From Miscanthus floridulus (Eukaryota; Streptophyta; Magnoliopsida; Poales; Poaceae): a stretch of DNA of 64,000 nucleotides. The stretch is from positions 31,515,983 through 31,579,982 of the forward strand of contig NC_089598.1 in the NCBI RefSeq assembly GCF_019320115.1, read 5' to 3'. The notes under the pieces are model-generated. The model ran no database searches. It saw only the letters and a list, made by a program, of their open reading frames with translations, and was not told where the DNA came from. Positions within the stretch are counted from its first letter, which is position 1. Each line of letters opens with the position of its first letter. The position numbers and the translations under genes were made by a program. Below are positions 10,540 through 24,140 of this stretch, one piece after another.

Positions 10540-12267
10540 ATGGCAGACCCCGTGCGACCACTGCGTCTCGGCACAGTGATCTGGTTCGGGAGCCTAGAGT
10601 TCATGTCTCTAGGATGTGAGTACGATATGGTACTCCTTACACCCAGAGCCCCACCAACCGACGATGACATCACGCACCAGCAGCCCAGGCGCAGGCAGCA
10701 CCCGGGCCGCCGCTCTCGTCGCGTTCATCAGGCACGACGCGGGCGGGACCACCGCGACACCCTGCGAGCTCAGGGCGACGCACCACGCTCTGCCAGTATC
10801 CCACACCCGGCTATTGGTACAGAGTCCCTGGTTGGGGACCTATCTAGCTTAAGCCTGGGCAAGGGAAAGACGCCGATGGCACGCAGCAACGCCCCATCAT
10901 CAAGCTCTGCCCCACCACCTCCTGAGGAGCCAATTCCGGCGGAGCGTAGCCCGGCGATGGCACCATCCCCGTACCCCTTCGGGTTGAGCAATGCCGCCGC
11001 TGCCTACGCCTCCGCCTACGCTTCCGCTCACGTGGAGCCTTCAGGATGCCACCAACGTTTTGCCCTCGACCTCATCGCCACAACCTCAGCCCACACCCAC
11101 ACTGACTCCTCGGAGGAGGATGAGGCGTGGGCCGAAGCGGACTTCTCCAGGCTTCGCGACCCTGAAGCTATGCGCCGCTTCATGACCACGAGCGACTACT
11201 GCTTTGGCTACTCCGACTCCGATGACGAAGGCACTTACGATCCCACTCGTGAGTGCTTCTATGTCGAGCTTGGGATGCCAAGAGCGGGCAATGAGGACGA
11301 AGGGGCAGGCAATCGCTCCCCGCCCCACGAGGGGGCGGGTGACGCCACACCTCCACTCGTCGAGCCCCGGGCAGCGCGGAACGAGAACCCCGCCCCCAAG
11401 GAACTTCGACGCCTTAACCTGGAGCAGCTCCGTGAGCTTTAGGCCAAGGTCGAACAGGACTGACTCCTCCTATAGCAGCTCCGAGACACTCTCGAGCAGG
11501 AGCAGCGAGGTCGCGGTGATGGTAGAGGAGCCCGGCGGAGGGCTCACGACGTCCACCACCGCATCAACAACGACGAAGGGGGTGAGCAACCCCCTATCTT
11601 CAATCGCACCAGCCAGAACATCGCGGCAGCGGTGATGCTACTCCGGACAATGCTCGAGCCCTCTACCTCGGAGGGGCGACGGGTCCATGGCGAGCTCCGA
11701 GACCTTCTCAAGACTACCGTGGTACAGCAGGCCGAAAGTTCTGCCTCTCGACGGCGTGGGGGCGCCTCAGAACTACCCGCGACATCACCTCGGTAGGATA
11801 GAGAGGCCTCGGTTCGCCCCGAACCTGCTCGGGCACCAATAGCCAACAGGCCCCCCTCGGTGCACGACCGACTCGGCGACCGACGTGAGGTGCAAGGCGA
11901 CCACGATGTGGTCAGCAGATGACGGTGCCACGACAACGACAGGCCCGCCCGAGGCTACCACCTGCACCGAGGCGGTCGCTACGACAGTGGGGAGGACTGC
12001 AGTCCTTCTCCTGGGCCACTTGGCCCTCGAGTCTTTAGCAAGGCCATCCACGGCACTCACTTCCCGGCCCAGTTTCGGCAACCGGCCAACGTCGCAAAGT
12101 ATAGTGGCGAGACCAACCCTGAGCTATGGCTAGCCGATTATCGCCTGGCTTGTCAGCTAGGTGGCGTGGATGATGACCTGCTCATCATCCGCAACCTCCC
12201 CTTGTTCCTATCAGACTCGGCGCGAGCCTGGCTCGAACACCTCCCTCCCTCGCAGATCCACAACTGA
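10540..12267 (+). pseudogene. T1 gag remnant
   Basis: Codons from 10540 to 11442 form an open frame of 300 residues. Its C-terminal part contains the acidic stretch DYCFGYSDSDDEGTYDP and REC-FYVEL, a pattern I associate with gag proteins of grass Tat elements. The frame then breaks at a TAG and resumes in pieces. The segment PANVAKYSGETNPELWLADY and SARAWLEHLPP at about 12090-12260 is the start of the capsid domain. It ends suddenly near 12267, where the sequence jumps into the RNase H part of pol. Gag should form the virus-like particle; this copy cannot. Confidence 0.7.
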
Positions 12268-13710
12268 CCGTCGAACTCATAGGAGAAGCCCTATCTTTTG
12301 TGCCTCGGAAAGCAATTAAATCCTAGGTCTTGGCCGATTTTGTGGCTGAGTGGACCGACACCCAACTGCCACCTGCTCAAATCTAGGTGGAGTGCTGGAC
12401 CATGTACTTTGATGGGTCCCTGATGAAGACCGGGGCAGGCGCGGGTTTGTTCTTCATCTCACCCCTCGGAGTGCACATGCGCTACATGATCCGGCTTCAC
12501 TTCGCCACCTCCAACAACGTGGCCGAGTACGAGGCCCTCGTCAACGGCTTGCAGATTGCCATCGAACTTGGAGTGCAGCGTCTCGACATACGAGGCGATT
12601 CGTAGCTCATCGTCGATCAAGTGATGAAGGAGTCGAACTGCCATGACCCCAAAATGGAGGCGTACTGCAAGTTGGTATGTCGCCTAGAAGACAAGTTCGA
12701 CGGTCTTGAACTTAACCACATCGCGTGAAAATTCAATGAGGCCACGGATGAACTGGCAAAGATGGCGTCGGCACGGGCCTCGGTCCCCCCCGAACATCTT
12801 CGCCAGAGACCTCCACAAGCCCTCCATCGACTATGCCTCAGCGGTAGAAGAGGGCCCACCGGTGGAGCCCACCGCAGGGCCCAAGGCCCCCTCCATCACC
12901 GAGACCCCTGCAGCCGAGCCTGAGGTCATGGAAATCAACATGGAATCTCCCGAGGCCAACCAGGGCATGGACTGGCGAGTCCCGTTCCTTGATTGTCTCG
13001 TTCGAGGAGAGCTTCCTGCAGACAGGACCGAAGCCCGACGGCTTGCGCGACAAGCCAAAACTTACGTCCTCGGCAACGGCGAGTTGTACAGACGAAGCCC
13101 ATCTGGCGTCCTCCAACAGTGCATCACCACCGAGGTAGGCCAAGCCCTACTTTGGGACTTGCACGCGGGAGCCTGCGGTCACCATGCAGCGCCTCGGACG
13201 CTCATTGGAAACGCCTTCCGCCAAGGGTTCTACTGGCCAGCGGTGGTTGCTGACGCCACCAGGCTGTTACGCTCCTGCGAGGGATGCCAGTACTATGCGC
13301 GGCAGACGCACCTCCCAGCCCAAGCCCTCCAAACCATCCCCATCACGTGGCCATTCGCCGTTTGGGGGCTGGACATGGTTGGGCCTCTGCAGAAGGCCCC
13401 CGGGGGCTATACCCATTTGCTGGTAGCTATCGACAAGTTCTCCAAGTGGATCGAGGCTCGCCCGATCACTCGAATCAAATCCGAGCAAGCGGTGCTGTTC
13501 TTCACTGATATCATCCATAGGTTCGGGGTTCCAAACACCATCATCACTGACAATGGGATACAATTCACCGGCCATAAGTTCCTAACGTTCTGCGACGACC
13601 ACCACATCCGTGTGGCCTGGTCGGCCAAAGGACACCCTAGGACTAACGGCCAAGTAGAACGTGCCAATGGCATGATCCTACAAGGCCTCAAGCCAAGAAT
13701 ATACAACCGT
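12268..13710 (+). pseudogene. T1 RNase H and integrase, first part; RT deleted
   Basis: Just after the deletion junction the reading IKS*VLADFVAEW marks the RT-RNase H linker. RNase H follows, with the catalytic acidic residues visible in MYFDGS, NVAEYEAL and DIRGDS (12400-12605). Stops at about 12326, 12386, 12603 and 12726 break it. Integrase lies on a long open stretch to 13713: the H2C2 zinc finger (HAGACGHH to CEGCQYY, about 13160-13300), then catalytic D in WGLDMVGPL, D in ITDNGIQFT and E in GQVERANG. No RT motifs occur between 12268 and 12388, so about 2-3 kb of gag-pol is missing. Confidence 0.8.
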
Positions 13711-14207
13711 TGAAGAAATTTGGCAAGAAATGGCTTGCCGAACTCCCGTCGGTCATCTGGAGCCTGAGGAACACTCCAAGCCGGGCCATGGGGTTCACAC
13801 CGTTCTTCTTGGTCTATGGAGCCGAGGCCATCCTCCCCACTGACTTGGAGTACGGTTCCCCAAGGCTACATGCCTACAACAAGCAAAGCAACCACACTGC
13901 CCGTGAGGACGCCCTCGACCAACTAGAGGAAGCCCGAGACGTTGCGCTGCTACATTCGGCCAAGTACCAGCAAGCCCTACGATACTATCAAGCCCGACGC
14001 ATTCGAAGCCGAGACCTAAAGGTGGGCGACCTGGTGCTGAGACTGAGGCAGAGCAACAAGGGCCGCCACAAGCTGACCCCACCATGGGAAGGGCCGTACA
14101 TCGTCGCCCAAGTGCTAAAGCCCAGGACCTACAAGCTAGCCAACGAGAAGGGCAAAATCTTCACCAACGCTTGGAACATAGAACAGCTACGTCGTTTCTA
14201 CCCTTAA
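13711..14207 (+). pseudogene. T1 integrase C-terminal part, frameshifted
   Basis: The frame shifts at about 13710, between the KPRIYNR and KKFGKKWLAELP segments, and then stays open for 165 codons to a stop at 14207. It includes the integrase C-terminal block with NTPSRAMGFTPFFLVYG, the DLVLRLRQ segment and WEGPYIV, which make up the GPF/Y-like module of Ty3 integrases. No chromodomain follows, as expected for the Tat lineage. Confidence 0.8.
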
Positions 14208-14824
14208 ATTTCCAAGCATTGTATACATTGTTTCTCGAAATACATTAAAGAAGCGTTCTTTAGTTGTTTTAATTTTTCGAGAAACGCACCAAGCCCATCG
14301 ATGGGGGATTGACGTTATGATAACGCTATAAGGGAGACTCGGCTCTGCCTCTATAGAGGTGCCCACCGCGGGGTTCGAACAAGACTCGGCTCTGCCTCTG
14401 TAGAACCAAGCCTCCCTCGATGGCTAGAAGGGGGATCCCCCCCTAAGTCCCAGACATCGTTTTTAATCATTTTTTGGAAAAAATTTCTATGCCAAACTCT
14501 CTCCGTACTCTGACAAATCGATTGTAAAAAACCTAAGGACCGAAAGTCTATCCCAGGGCCAAAAGGCCGACCGAGCCACGAGATAGCCTACGCCTCTGGG
14601 CTACGACAACACCCTCACCACCTTTTGCCCAAAGGGCATCTTAGGCTCTGAGAAAGTTTTTCGCAAAAGATTTGCTCAAAGACGAGACAGAGGACATAGG
14701 CTCGGAAATATAATACGATTAAAAAGCGTATACACACGAGTACTTTAAAAGGCCTCGATGGCCACAAGTGTTATGATACGGTAACGTAAGTCCTAATCTG
14801 TTTACATGACCCCTTTGGCCTAGG
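14208..14824. other. T1 spacer between integrase and the opposite-strand gene
   Basis: No coding region is supported. The sequence is UTR-like, with GACTCGGCTCTGCCTCT occurring twice around 14338 and 14383. It is the shared 3' end of two convergent transcription units, pol on the plus strand and the long gene on the minus strand. Confidence 0.5.
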
Positions 14825-15711
14825 TCAAAACTCAGGGTCGCCAGCGTCGGCGGGCGGCGTAGGAGGAACCGCCTCCTCTTCGAACAAACTGGCCAGCGCC
14901 GTGCCAGGGGCCTCAGCCGCCTCCTCCAGCTTCATGACCTCTTCCTCGGCCTCCTCGTCATCCTCAGGAAAGATGTAGCCGTCGCTGACGGCCTCGAGGT
15001 CAACGCCGGCATAGTGCGAGGAGACGACGGCCAGGGGACGCTTGACGCCCGTATGCAGCACCCCCCGGAGCCGCTCGTGGACTCGGCCGCTCAACATGAT
15101 CAAGCGGCTCCTAAGGGAGTGGCCCGACTCGACCCCCCCGACCTCCAGGGCCTCGCAGGTGGTACGGGCGGCGCTCTATAGCGCGTTGTGCTCCCAGATC
15201 TCGGCCTCGAGCACTGCCTGCACTTCGACGGAGGCCTCGGCTGCTTGGGAGACCTGCTTCTCCAGCCCTATGCCCAGATAGGTGGGATGGGGTTAAGAAT
15301 GCAAGAAAAACAAATAAAACAAGGGGCGCGGTTAACAGGACTCACCCTCGAACTTTTTCTTCTAGGCTAAGGCCTTGACCCGGGAGGCCTCGGCCACTTT
15401 GAGGGCCTCTGCCAGGGCACCTTTCGTCAGCAGGTGCGCGCCCTGCTCTGCACCTAGTTGCCCAGTGGTGGCCTTGGCGGAGGCCGTCGCTTCTTCAGCC
15501 CGGGACCTAAAGGTGTCCCGCTCGCCGGCCACCCGGGTCAGTTCCTCCTCTAGCTCCTTGATCCGCGCCACCAAAGGGACGGCCTGCTCCCAGGCCGTGG
15601 TCGCCTCGGCCTTCATATCAGCACAGCGAAGGTGGAGGTCCTCCACCTCTGTGCTCCATGCCGCTAGAAGCTCATTGGCATTGGCAAGCAGGTCCTTCTG
15701 CTGCCGGAGCT
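14825..15711 (-). pseudogene. T1 opposite-strand gene, C-terminal part (coiled coil), cut off by chromovirus A
   Basis: On the minus strand, a strongly heptad-patterned segment rich in Ala, Glu and Arg (about 15646-15362) predicts a long coiled coil. A conserved end follows with SSHYAGVDLEAVSDGY and an acidic tail (15103-14825). The related gene in the second Tat element ends with HYDDNIDLEAISLGF at 44917-44961, so this C-terminus is conserved between families. The reading enters from 31420 on the far side of the chromovirus inserted at 15712. Function is unknown. Intron-like gaps and frame changes between segments prevent an exact exon structure. Confidence 0.6.
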
Positions 15712-18700
15712 TGTGGCAGAACCTCCTAAGTTATAGGGCCCCATGCACCTGTCACTGTCCGATGACCTTTGACATCTATGCATATGTTTCCATGAACTTA
15801 AAAAGACTGTCGGGTGTCCTCGGGGAACCCCGAATCATCCACGATTTCTGAGCAGGATCACATTACAAAGTCATTGTAGTATTACAACATTTATTCAAAT
15901 ATCAATACCAGAGTAAAAACAGCGGAAGTCTTACGATAACATAGTTTACAAACCAGTTGTTTCAAACCTTACAAACTAAGTTCGATAATTATTACAAACC
16001 ATAGTAGTAGTGGAGTGGCATAATTAACATATACATAACACACAAAATAAACATTCTGCCCAAGGATCACACATTTACTTCTCATCGTCAGAACGAACGA
16101 TAGTCATGCAGCACGATCCAAAACAGATCTGCTCATGAGGCTCACCTGCAATAAGGGTCAACGAACCCTAAGTACAAAAGTACTCAACAAGACTTAACCA
16201 AAATAAACTGATAGAACTCAGGAATGCCGGCTCATGGGATTCAAGGTATGGCTTTAACAATAATCAAAGTCCTTTTGCGTAAAAGCTCTTTCACAAAATT
16301 CTTTAATTCCAAGGTAAAACTTTATAAGTACCACATATGAATCGGCCATGATCCATAATGAGAACATGAACTTTATATCAATCTTTTTCGCAAACCTTTC
16401 TCAAGTTCCAGTTATTAATACTACGATGATGAACAGTGAGTTGAGTCTCCATAACCAAGGAGCAACGATGATTCGAACCGATTAAACAACCCAGCTGGGG
16501 ATTCCAGACCACACGACATATGCAGGTCCCCGACCTACATATACCAACCTATCCTCGGATCCTCTAAAACAAGAACGGGTCCGCGCCACCCGAGAATACA
16601 GTACTCCACCATTCCAGCCCATGGCCACGTGGGTACACGCTATTCCCGCCATCTCTCCACTCCTAGTGCGCGAGTAGCCATTCTCATAATAGAATAGCCG
16701 AGTAAAGGCTTACCGGAGTATGTGGTTAGTACTACAAATTCTCACCTCATGCAATTCAACAACGGACGTGCCTTAATCGACACAGGTGGAAAGAACCCGC
16801 TCACAAGACCTCCATGTCTGGTGGCTCACACTCACCGAGTCCGCCCGGTCTAGATTTATTACTCCACATTCCCATATCACATGCTAACATATTCATCCAA
16901 TGTTCCATTAAAAACTTGCAGGTGGCAGGTAGTCACCTGACTTTCATCGTTCTACGCATAGCTAAGCAAAACTAGGCATATACAAGTTTAAAACTGGTAA
17001 TATGGTAAATATGGAATAACAAGGGTGGTAATGCACCAATTAGGCTTTTACTTAACTCCTAATCACTTAATGCAATAACGGAAAGCAAAAGCGAAATTAA
17101 TTTGTAAAACACAAGGTAGGGTTGTATGCATCCGGGGCTTGCCTTCGTTGACGGAAAAGTCCGATTCCTGCGACGTTACACAAATATTCGATCCGACCTC
17201 AACAGACGGATTAACCTCCTCAACAACTTGATTAACTACCACGTGTTCACCTTCGTTCACTACACGTAATAACAATGCCATGTTTAACATGATGCGGTAT
17301 ACGAAACATGATGCTTGATGATGGATGCAAAATTAATAATTTGAATACAACTTTCCTTCGCGGTACAGTTGCAAGTCAAACAGATTAAATCTTTTTCATA
17401 ACACATACATCAATTGCCAAGGATCATTATCAACTAATGACCCAAGGTCATCACTCAATCCAAAATTACAAACAAAACCTAAATCACTAAAGGTTACTAT
17501 TTGCTTTTATGAATTAATTATTTAATTCAAAATTATGAAATAAATCAACTTATTCTAATTGAGCTCAAAATTCTAGTAAATGTTCATTACATGATAACTA
17601 AGTGGCAAAACAAATTTCATAATTTTTGGACAATTAATTAAGCCTAGAAAAATCATGGAAATCCATTTATTAATAAATTGAGCAATTTTTATCACATTTA
17701 AAAAGTACTGAAAAACATTATTTCATATTTTTCTTAAATACTTTACATCATATAGAAGTCACACAAAAATTTTCATAATTTTTGGAGCTCTAAATAAATC
17801 TACACAAAAATAACAAAAATAGACACTATTCATTTATTTCAGAAAATAGAAAAATCCATTTTTGAACTACACAGTCACTGACATGGTGACCCCACCTGTC
17901 ATCCCCTGCCTCCTGCTTTGACTACGGCGATGATGGCGCTGACCGGCGATATCTCGACGACGGCGAGATCAACGGCGACGACGAAGGCACTAACATGATC
18001 ACTACATCACGGCGCACCGATTTGTGGCACAAACAAACCAATTACTGCCTGGACCGAGCACTACGCCGGCCATGGCAGCTGCGGTGGCACAGCGACACTA
18101 CACCGGCGAAACGAAGCCGAAAACGGGGAAACAGAGGGCATGGGAAGGTCCAGTAGCTCACCACGAACACGTTGGAGCAAAGAACGAGACCGGATAAGCT
18201 ACGATGACACGGGTCGACGTTGACAGCGGTCACGGCGAAGCGATATTCGACGACGACGATGCTCTGGTAGCTATGGTGGTCAAAATGAGAAATCAATGGG
18301 TCACAAAGCACTACATCATTGTGGCGAAGCCGAAGCAAGACTCGGCAAGGGCAGAGACTCACCGTAGCGCGCTGGCCACGGCGCCGCGGGCTCGACGGCG
18401 GGGCTGCCGGCCGTGGAGAAGAAACACGACGAGTGGTAGTTCCCAGTGAAATTAAGCTGAATTAATGGGTTGGCTGAGCACGTAAGGATAAGGCGGAGCT
18501 AATGGATGCTTTGCTGCAATGGTAGAGGCACTGGTTCGACGATGAGGGCTCACCGGAGATGATCAGCAACGTTGGGAAAAACAGAGGACGAAGGAAGAAC
18601 AACGACGACGGCGTCGGAGCTTTATAGGGTGGCCAAGGAAGCAAGGAGAAGCCACGGCGATGCCTTTCCCGCGCCAGCACAAAGCCAAGGCCGCCATGCG

Positions 18701-19305
18701 CGCGCCTGGAACACTGAAGACGGTCGCCGGCCATGTAGCTTCGGCGGTGAACACTGTTCACAGTATTTACAAGTTTGCCATTCGCCAAAATTCACAAATT
18801 ACTCTCAAATTTTCATAACAACTCAAAAATCTCCAAAAATAAAAGTTGTTCAAAATCAAAATTTCTACAACTTTGCTTTTATAACCATCTCCTAATTCGG
18901 TCTTGATTTTGAAATGATCTTTTAAATTCAAATAGGGGATATTTAACGAATTACGCCTTTTTGAATTACTCCAAATTTTTCTAAACAACTTGAAAAACTC
19001 CAAAAAAACTTTGTATAGCTTGTCAAGCTCTACACTTTTGCTTTTGGGCCCAACCACAAAATATGCTTAGATTTTGAAATGGATTTTCAGGGTAGGGTTT
19101 AAATACTGAAAAGCGGGGTTTTCTCGAAAAATTCAAAACCCAAACAAACTTTGAACTTGAGTCAAACAATACAATTCAACACTCATTACACAAATGTAAA
19201 CTTGTTTTAGTGAATGCATATCAAAGTTTTCACCAAATGCCAAATGCTTTGCAATGCATATGATGACATGTCAGATTTTAATATTTAAACACCCGAGGTG
19301 TTACA
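15712..19305 (-). repeat. 3' LTR of element A
   Basis: This 3594-bp LTR reads TGTAACACCTCGGGTG at its start on the minus strand and ends GGTTCTGCCACA. A GC-rich block at about 17930-18760 is embedded in AT-rich sequence. It matches 28946-31414 closely, except that the right copy lacks about 1.1 kb (16485-17605 here). Confidence 0.9.
18620..18627 (-). promoter_or_regulatory. TATA box in the element A LTR
   Basis: CTATAAAG on the minus strand, about 680 bp from the LTR start, is conserved in the other LTR at 30727-30734. It would start transcription just inside the GC-rich block, giving a short U3 and a very long R-U5. Confidence 0.5.
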
Positions 19306-19321
19306 ATCCTTCCCCCTAAAA
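19306..19321 (-). other. Polypurine tract of element A
   Basis: On the minus strand TTTTAGGGGGAAGGAT directly precedes the 3' LTR. This is the expected plus-strand primer of reverse transcription. Confidence 0.75.
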
Positions 19322-19473
19322 GAAATCTCGCCCCGAGATTCAAAGCCATAGAGTAAGTAATGGAAAAGGAAATGTGTCAGTCCAAAAACATCCAAAACTT
19401 GCCTATAAAACAGCTGAAGTTCCTTTACAAAACACAACTTGTAGCAACCAAGCACAACTAATACTACTCTATT

Positions 19474-22400
19474 CTATATTGACGTTAAAAACTCTGGAAA
19501 CTTTTCTAACAAGTAATCTTCTGATTCCCAAGTAGCATCCTCTTCTGAATGTTGATTCCATTGTATTTTATAGAACTTGATTGTCCATCTTCGAGTAACA
19601 CGATCTTTCTGATCTAACACTCGGATAGGATATTCGGAATAAGTTAAATCCGGTTCTAGTTCTACTCCTTCAACTTCAACATTCTGTTCAGGCACTCGGA
19701 GACACTTCTTTAATTGAGAAACATGGAACACATCATGTACAGCTGCGAGATGTTCAGGTAACTTCAAGCGATATGCCACTTTTCCATACCTCTCCAAAAT
19801 TTGATATGGTCCAATATATCGGGGTGCCAACTTTCCTTTAACACCAAAATGGGTAACTCCCTTCATTGGTGATACTTTCAGATATATAAAATCTCCTTTG
19901 TTAAATACCAATGGTCTCCATCTTTTATCCGCATAACTCTTTTGTCGGGATTGAGCTATCTTCAAATTACTCTGTATTTGCCTAACCTTGTCTTCTATTT
20001 CTTTCACAAGGTCAACTCCAAAGAATCTTCTTTCTCTAGGCTCAGACCAACTCAATGATGTTCTGCATCTACGACCATAGAGTGCTTCAAATGGAGCCAT
20101 TCTGATGCTTTCCTGATAACTATTGTTATATGAGAACTCGGCCAAAGGTAAAGCATTCATCCCACTTAGTGGAATAGTTAAGGACACAACACCTTAACAT
20201 ATCTTCAAGTACTTGATTAACTCTTTCAGTCTATCCATCAGTCTGCGGATGATAAGTTGTACTATACAGAAGTTTGGTGCCCAATGAAGAATGCAATTGT
20301 TTCCAAAAATTGGAGACAAACTGTGTACCCCTATCTGACACTATGGTCTTTGGTACTCCATGTAAGCTCATGATTCTTGCTAAGTACATCTTGGCATATT
20401 GGATCATAGGATATATTGTCTTGACTAGAAGAAAATGTGCTGACTTAGTGAGTCGATCTACAATAACCCATACTGAGTCAAACCCCTTTGATGTCCTGGG
20501 TAGACCAACAATAAAGTCCATACTTATGTCCTCCCACTTCCAAGATGGAATAGGTAATGGTTGTAACTCACCAGTAGACCTCAAATGTATAGCTTTCACC
20601 TTTTGACAAGTATCACACTTTGCTATATATCTAGCAATCTCTATTTTTATTTTAGTCCACCAGAATCTTTGCTTCAAATCATGGTACATCTTGTTGCTTC
20701 TCGGATGGATAGATAACCTAGTAGCATGTGCCTCATCTAGAATTGACTGCCACAACTCAGGAACTTTTGGTACCACCAGGCGATCCTTGAACCACAACAC
20801 ATCTTCATCATCTATGCTAAAGCATTCTGCTTTCCCATTCTTGACTCTTTCCTTGATATGGGCTATACCCTTGTTTTCCTTCTGAGCAGCAATAACTTGA
20901 TCTCGAATAGTGGCTTCTACAATTATGTTGGTCAAACTTCCTTGTTGAATTACTTCTACATTCAACTTTTCCATTTCTTGACATAAATTCAAACCCATTG
21001 TTCTCACTGTTAGACAATTGCAATAACTTTTGTGACTAAGGGCATCTGCAACTACATTTGCCTTACCAGGGTGATAATGTACTTCCAATTCATAATCCTT
21101 AATTAGTTCTAACCATCTTCTTTGTCGCATGTTCAACTCTGACTGAGTAAAGATATACTTTAAGCTCTTGTGGTCTGTATACATATGGCACGTATTACCA
21201 AGCAGGTAATGCCGCCAAATCTTTAGAGCATGAACCACAGCTGCTAACTCCAAGTCATGAGTCGGATAGTGTTCTTCATGTTGCTTAAGTTGCCGGGATG
21301 CATAGGCAATGACTCGGCCTTCTTGCATCAACACACATCCAATACTAATACCTGAAGCATCACAATAAACATCAAACGGCTTCTCGATATCAGGTTGAGC
21401 TAACACTGGTGCAGTAGTCAACAGCCTTTTCAAAGTCTGGAAAGCCTCTTCACAATCTGATGACCAGACAAATTTGACTTGGTTCTTCAACAATTCAGTT
21501 ATGGACTTTGATATTTTTGAGAAATCTGGAATAAACCGACGGTAATACCCCGCCAATCCCAGAAAACTCTGAACTTGATGAACTGTGGCTGGTGGTTTCC
21601 AATCAAGCACATCCTTCACTTTGCTAGGATCAACTGCAACTCCTTTGGCTGACAAGACATGTCCAAGAAATTGCACCTCCTTAAGCCAAAAATCACACTT
21701 GCTGAACTTGGCATATAGTTGATGTTCTCTCAAGCGAGTCAGAACAATTCTGAGATGTTCCGTATGTTCTTTCTTATTCTTGGAATATACTAAAATGTCA
21801 TCAATAAACACCACTACAAACTTATCTAGCTCAGGCATGAATACTGAGTTCATTAGATACATGAAATGAGCTAGAGCATTTGTCAAACCAAAAGACATTA
21901 CCAAGTATTCATATAATCCATATCTTGTGGTAAATGCCGTTTTGGGAATATCTTCAGGCTTTATCTTGATTTGGTGATATCCTGATCTCAAATCTATCTT
22001 AGAGAAAACTTTGGCTCCGGCCAATTGATCAAAAAGCAAATCTATCCGAGGTAATAGATACTTATTCTTGATAGTCACTTCATTCAATGGACAATAGTCA
22101 ACACATAACCTCAGGGTCTCATCTTTCTTTTTCACAAAAATTGCCGGACATCCCCAAGGTGAGGAACTAGGTTGGATAAACCCTTTCTCAATCAATTCTT
22201 GTAACTGAGTCTTCAACTCGGCCAATTCCTTAGGTGGCATCCTATAAGCTCTCCGAGAAATCAGAGCTGTTCCAGGTTGCAACTCTATATTAAACTGTAC
22301 ATCCCTATCAGGTGGTAGACCGGGTAAATCTTCAGGAAACACATCCGGATATTTACACACTACCGGAATATCTCTAATCTCTTTGACAGCAGTTGCACAA

Positions 22401-23965
22401 ATCTTGCCCACTGATCTTCTTAAGGTTGTAAGTTGGATGAGAAGTTGAGAATTACTATCAGGCAAACTCACCCTTAAGGTCCTATTCAAAGCATCTATAA
22501 CAGCCTTATGCTAGTACATCCAATTCATTCCTAAGATTACATCTATATCCTGATCCTTAAGGATAATCATGGTAGTGGGAAAAATATGCCCACCCAGGTT
22601 GACGGGTACCTGGTATACCATTTCCTTAGTACACAGACGTCCCCCGGGCGACTGTATAAAGAAACTTTCCTTTGTTGCCCCAATTGAAATTTCATGCTTC
22701 ACGACAAATGTTCTATTGATGAATGAATGTGATGCACCAGAATCAAAAAGTATAACTGCAGGATGATTGGCAACAGGAAACATACCCATCATCACTGGCT
22801 CCCCTTCCAGAATTTCTCCAGCTTGAATATAGAACACCCGTCCTGTCTTCCTCTCATCTTTGCCCTTCTGAGCATTTTGATTGGGGTTCTTGTTTGGTGC
22901 CTGACCCTGTTGTTGATTGGCAGGGACCTTCTGATAATTTTGATTAGCCTGCCTAGGATATGGACATTCACTAGAGAAATGACCAGTCCTTCCACAATTG
23001 TAGCACGGGTAGTTGTGACCCTGGGATGTTGGAGTATTGCCACCAGGAGCATTGGTTGACTGTGAATTCGGATAGGTTATAGCAGGATGGACATTTGACT
23101 ATTGCCCAGCTTGGAACTGCGGCGGACGATAAGGAGGATGATTATGATGTACTGGATGATAAATTACCCTCTGCCTCTTCTGATTTCCCCCAAAAGATCT
23201 AGATGGCACACTCTTTTTCTTTTTGAGCTCCTTATGCTGCCAATACTTTGACTCTGAAGCAATTGCAATATTTACAGCCTCATGGTAAGTAACATTGGTG
23301 CAAGTGGTCATCATAATCTGCAACTTGGTATTCAGGCCTCTTATAAACCACCTCTTCTCCTTTACATCAGTATTGACATGTTCTGATGCATATTGTGACA
23401 GGTGATTAAATCTTCCCACATACTGCATTACGGTTTGATCTCCTTGCTTCAAAGCAAGGAATTCATCTAGCTTCATAGCCATCACTCCTTCAGGGATATA
23501 ATGGGCTCTGAAGGCAGTATGGAACTTAGCCCAAGTTATTGGAATGCCAGCTGGTTGCATAGCCACTAAGTTTGCCCACCAAGCACTTGCTGCTCCTCTA
23601 AGTTGCTAGGCGGCAAACATAGGTTTCTGATATTCCATGCATGGAATAAGATCAAATTTCTGCTCCATGGTTCGAAGCCAGTCATCAGCCTCCAATGGTT
23701 CATCTGCCTTGGTGAACACTAGGGGTCTTGTGTCTGTGAAATCAACATATGTGGCCTCCTGTCTGTTATGGTGGCGTCCATGGTTTACGTACATCTGATT
23801 CTGATTACTCTGAGCCATCTCATGAAGCAAACGAGAATTTTCAACCGTCACATTGACAAGTGCGGTTATAGCATCAGCTAAATTTGTTGGAACTGGTGGC
23901 GGATCTAGAATACTGTCCTCATCTTGTGAAGTTCCCAGAATAAACGAACCCCGCGTACGACGCAT
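19474..23965 (-). pseudogene. Element A gag-pol polyprotein with chromodomain, broken
   Basis: The frame starts at ATG 23965 (MRRTRGSF), directly after a CAG. Domains in order: gag capsid; CCHC knuckle CYNCGRTGHFSSEC (23005-22964); protease with LFDSGASHSF (about 22735); RT with FIDD (about 21800); RNase H with CDASG and TDHKSL (about 21370-21160); integrase H2C2 and DDE (20700-20190); and a chromodomain near the end, with IKFYKIQWNQHSEEDATWE. Reading is stopped by TAG at 23606-23608, 23099-23101, 22511-22513 and 20231-20233. An extra base near 20155 shifts the frame. RT has VDYCPLN and TNALAHF where element B has VDYRPLN and TNAPAYF, changes likely to damage the enzyme. The copy is inactive but recognisable over its full length. 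Confidence 0.92.
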
Positions 23966-24140
23966 CTGCTCATAACAAACCAAACTTTATTCACATGTCT
24001 TTATTGAATTGTACCAAAGCTTACTCTAGACACATTACATAGAGTTTACTAATGTACAAACAAACCCACGAGTACGACAACAAACTACGTAACTTAACTA
24101 GAGCTACTATTATACAACTCTACTCTTTTCCTCAATTTCT

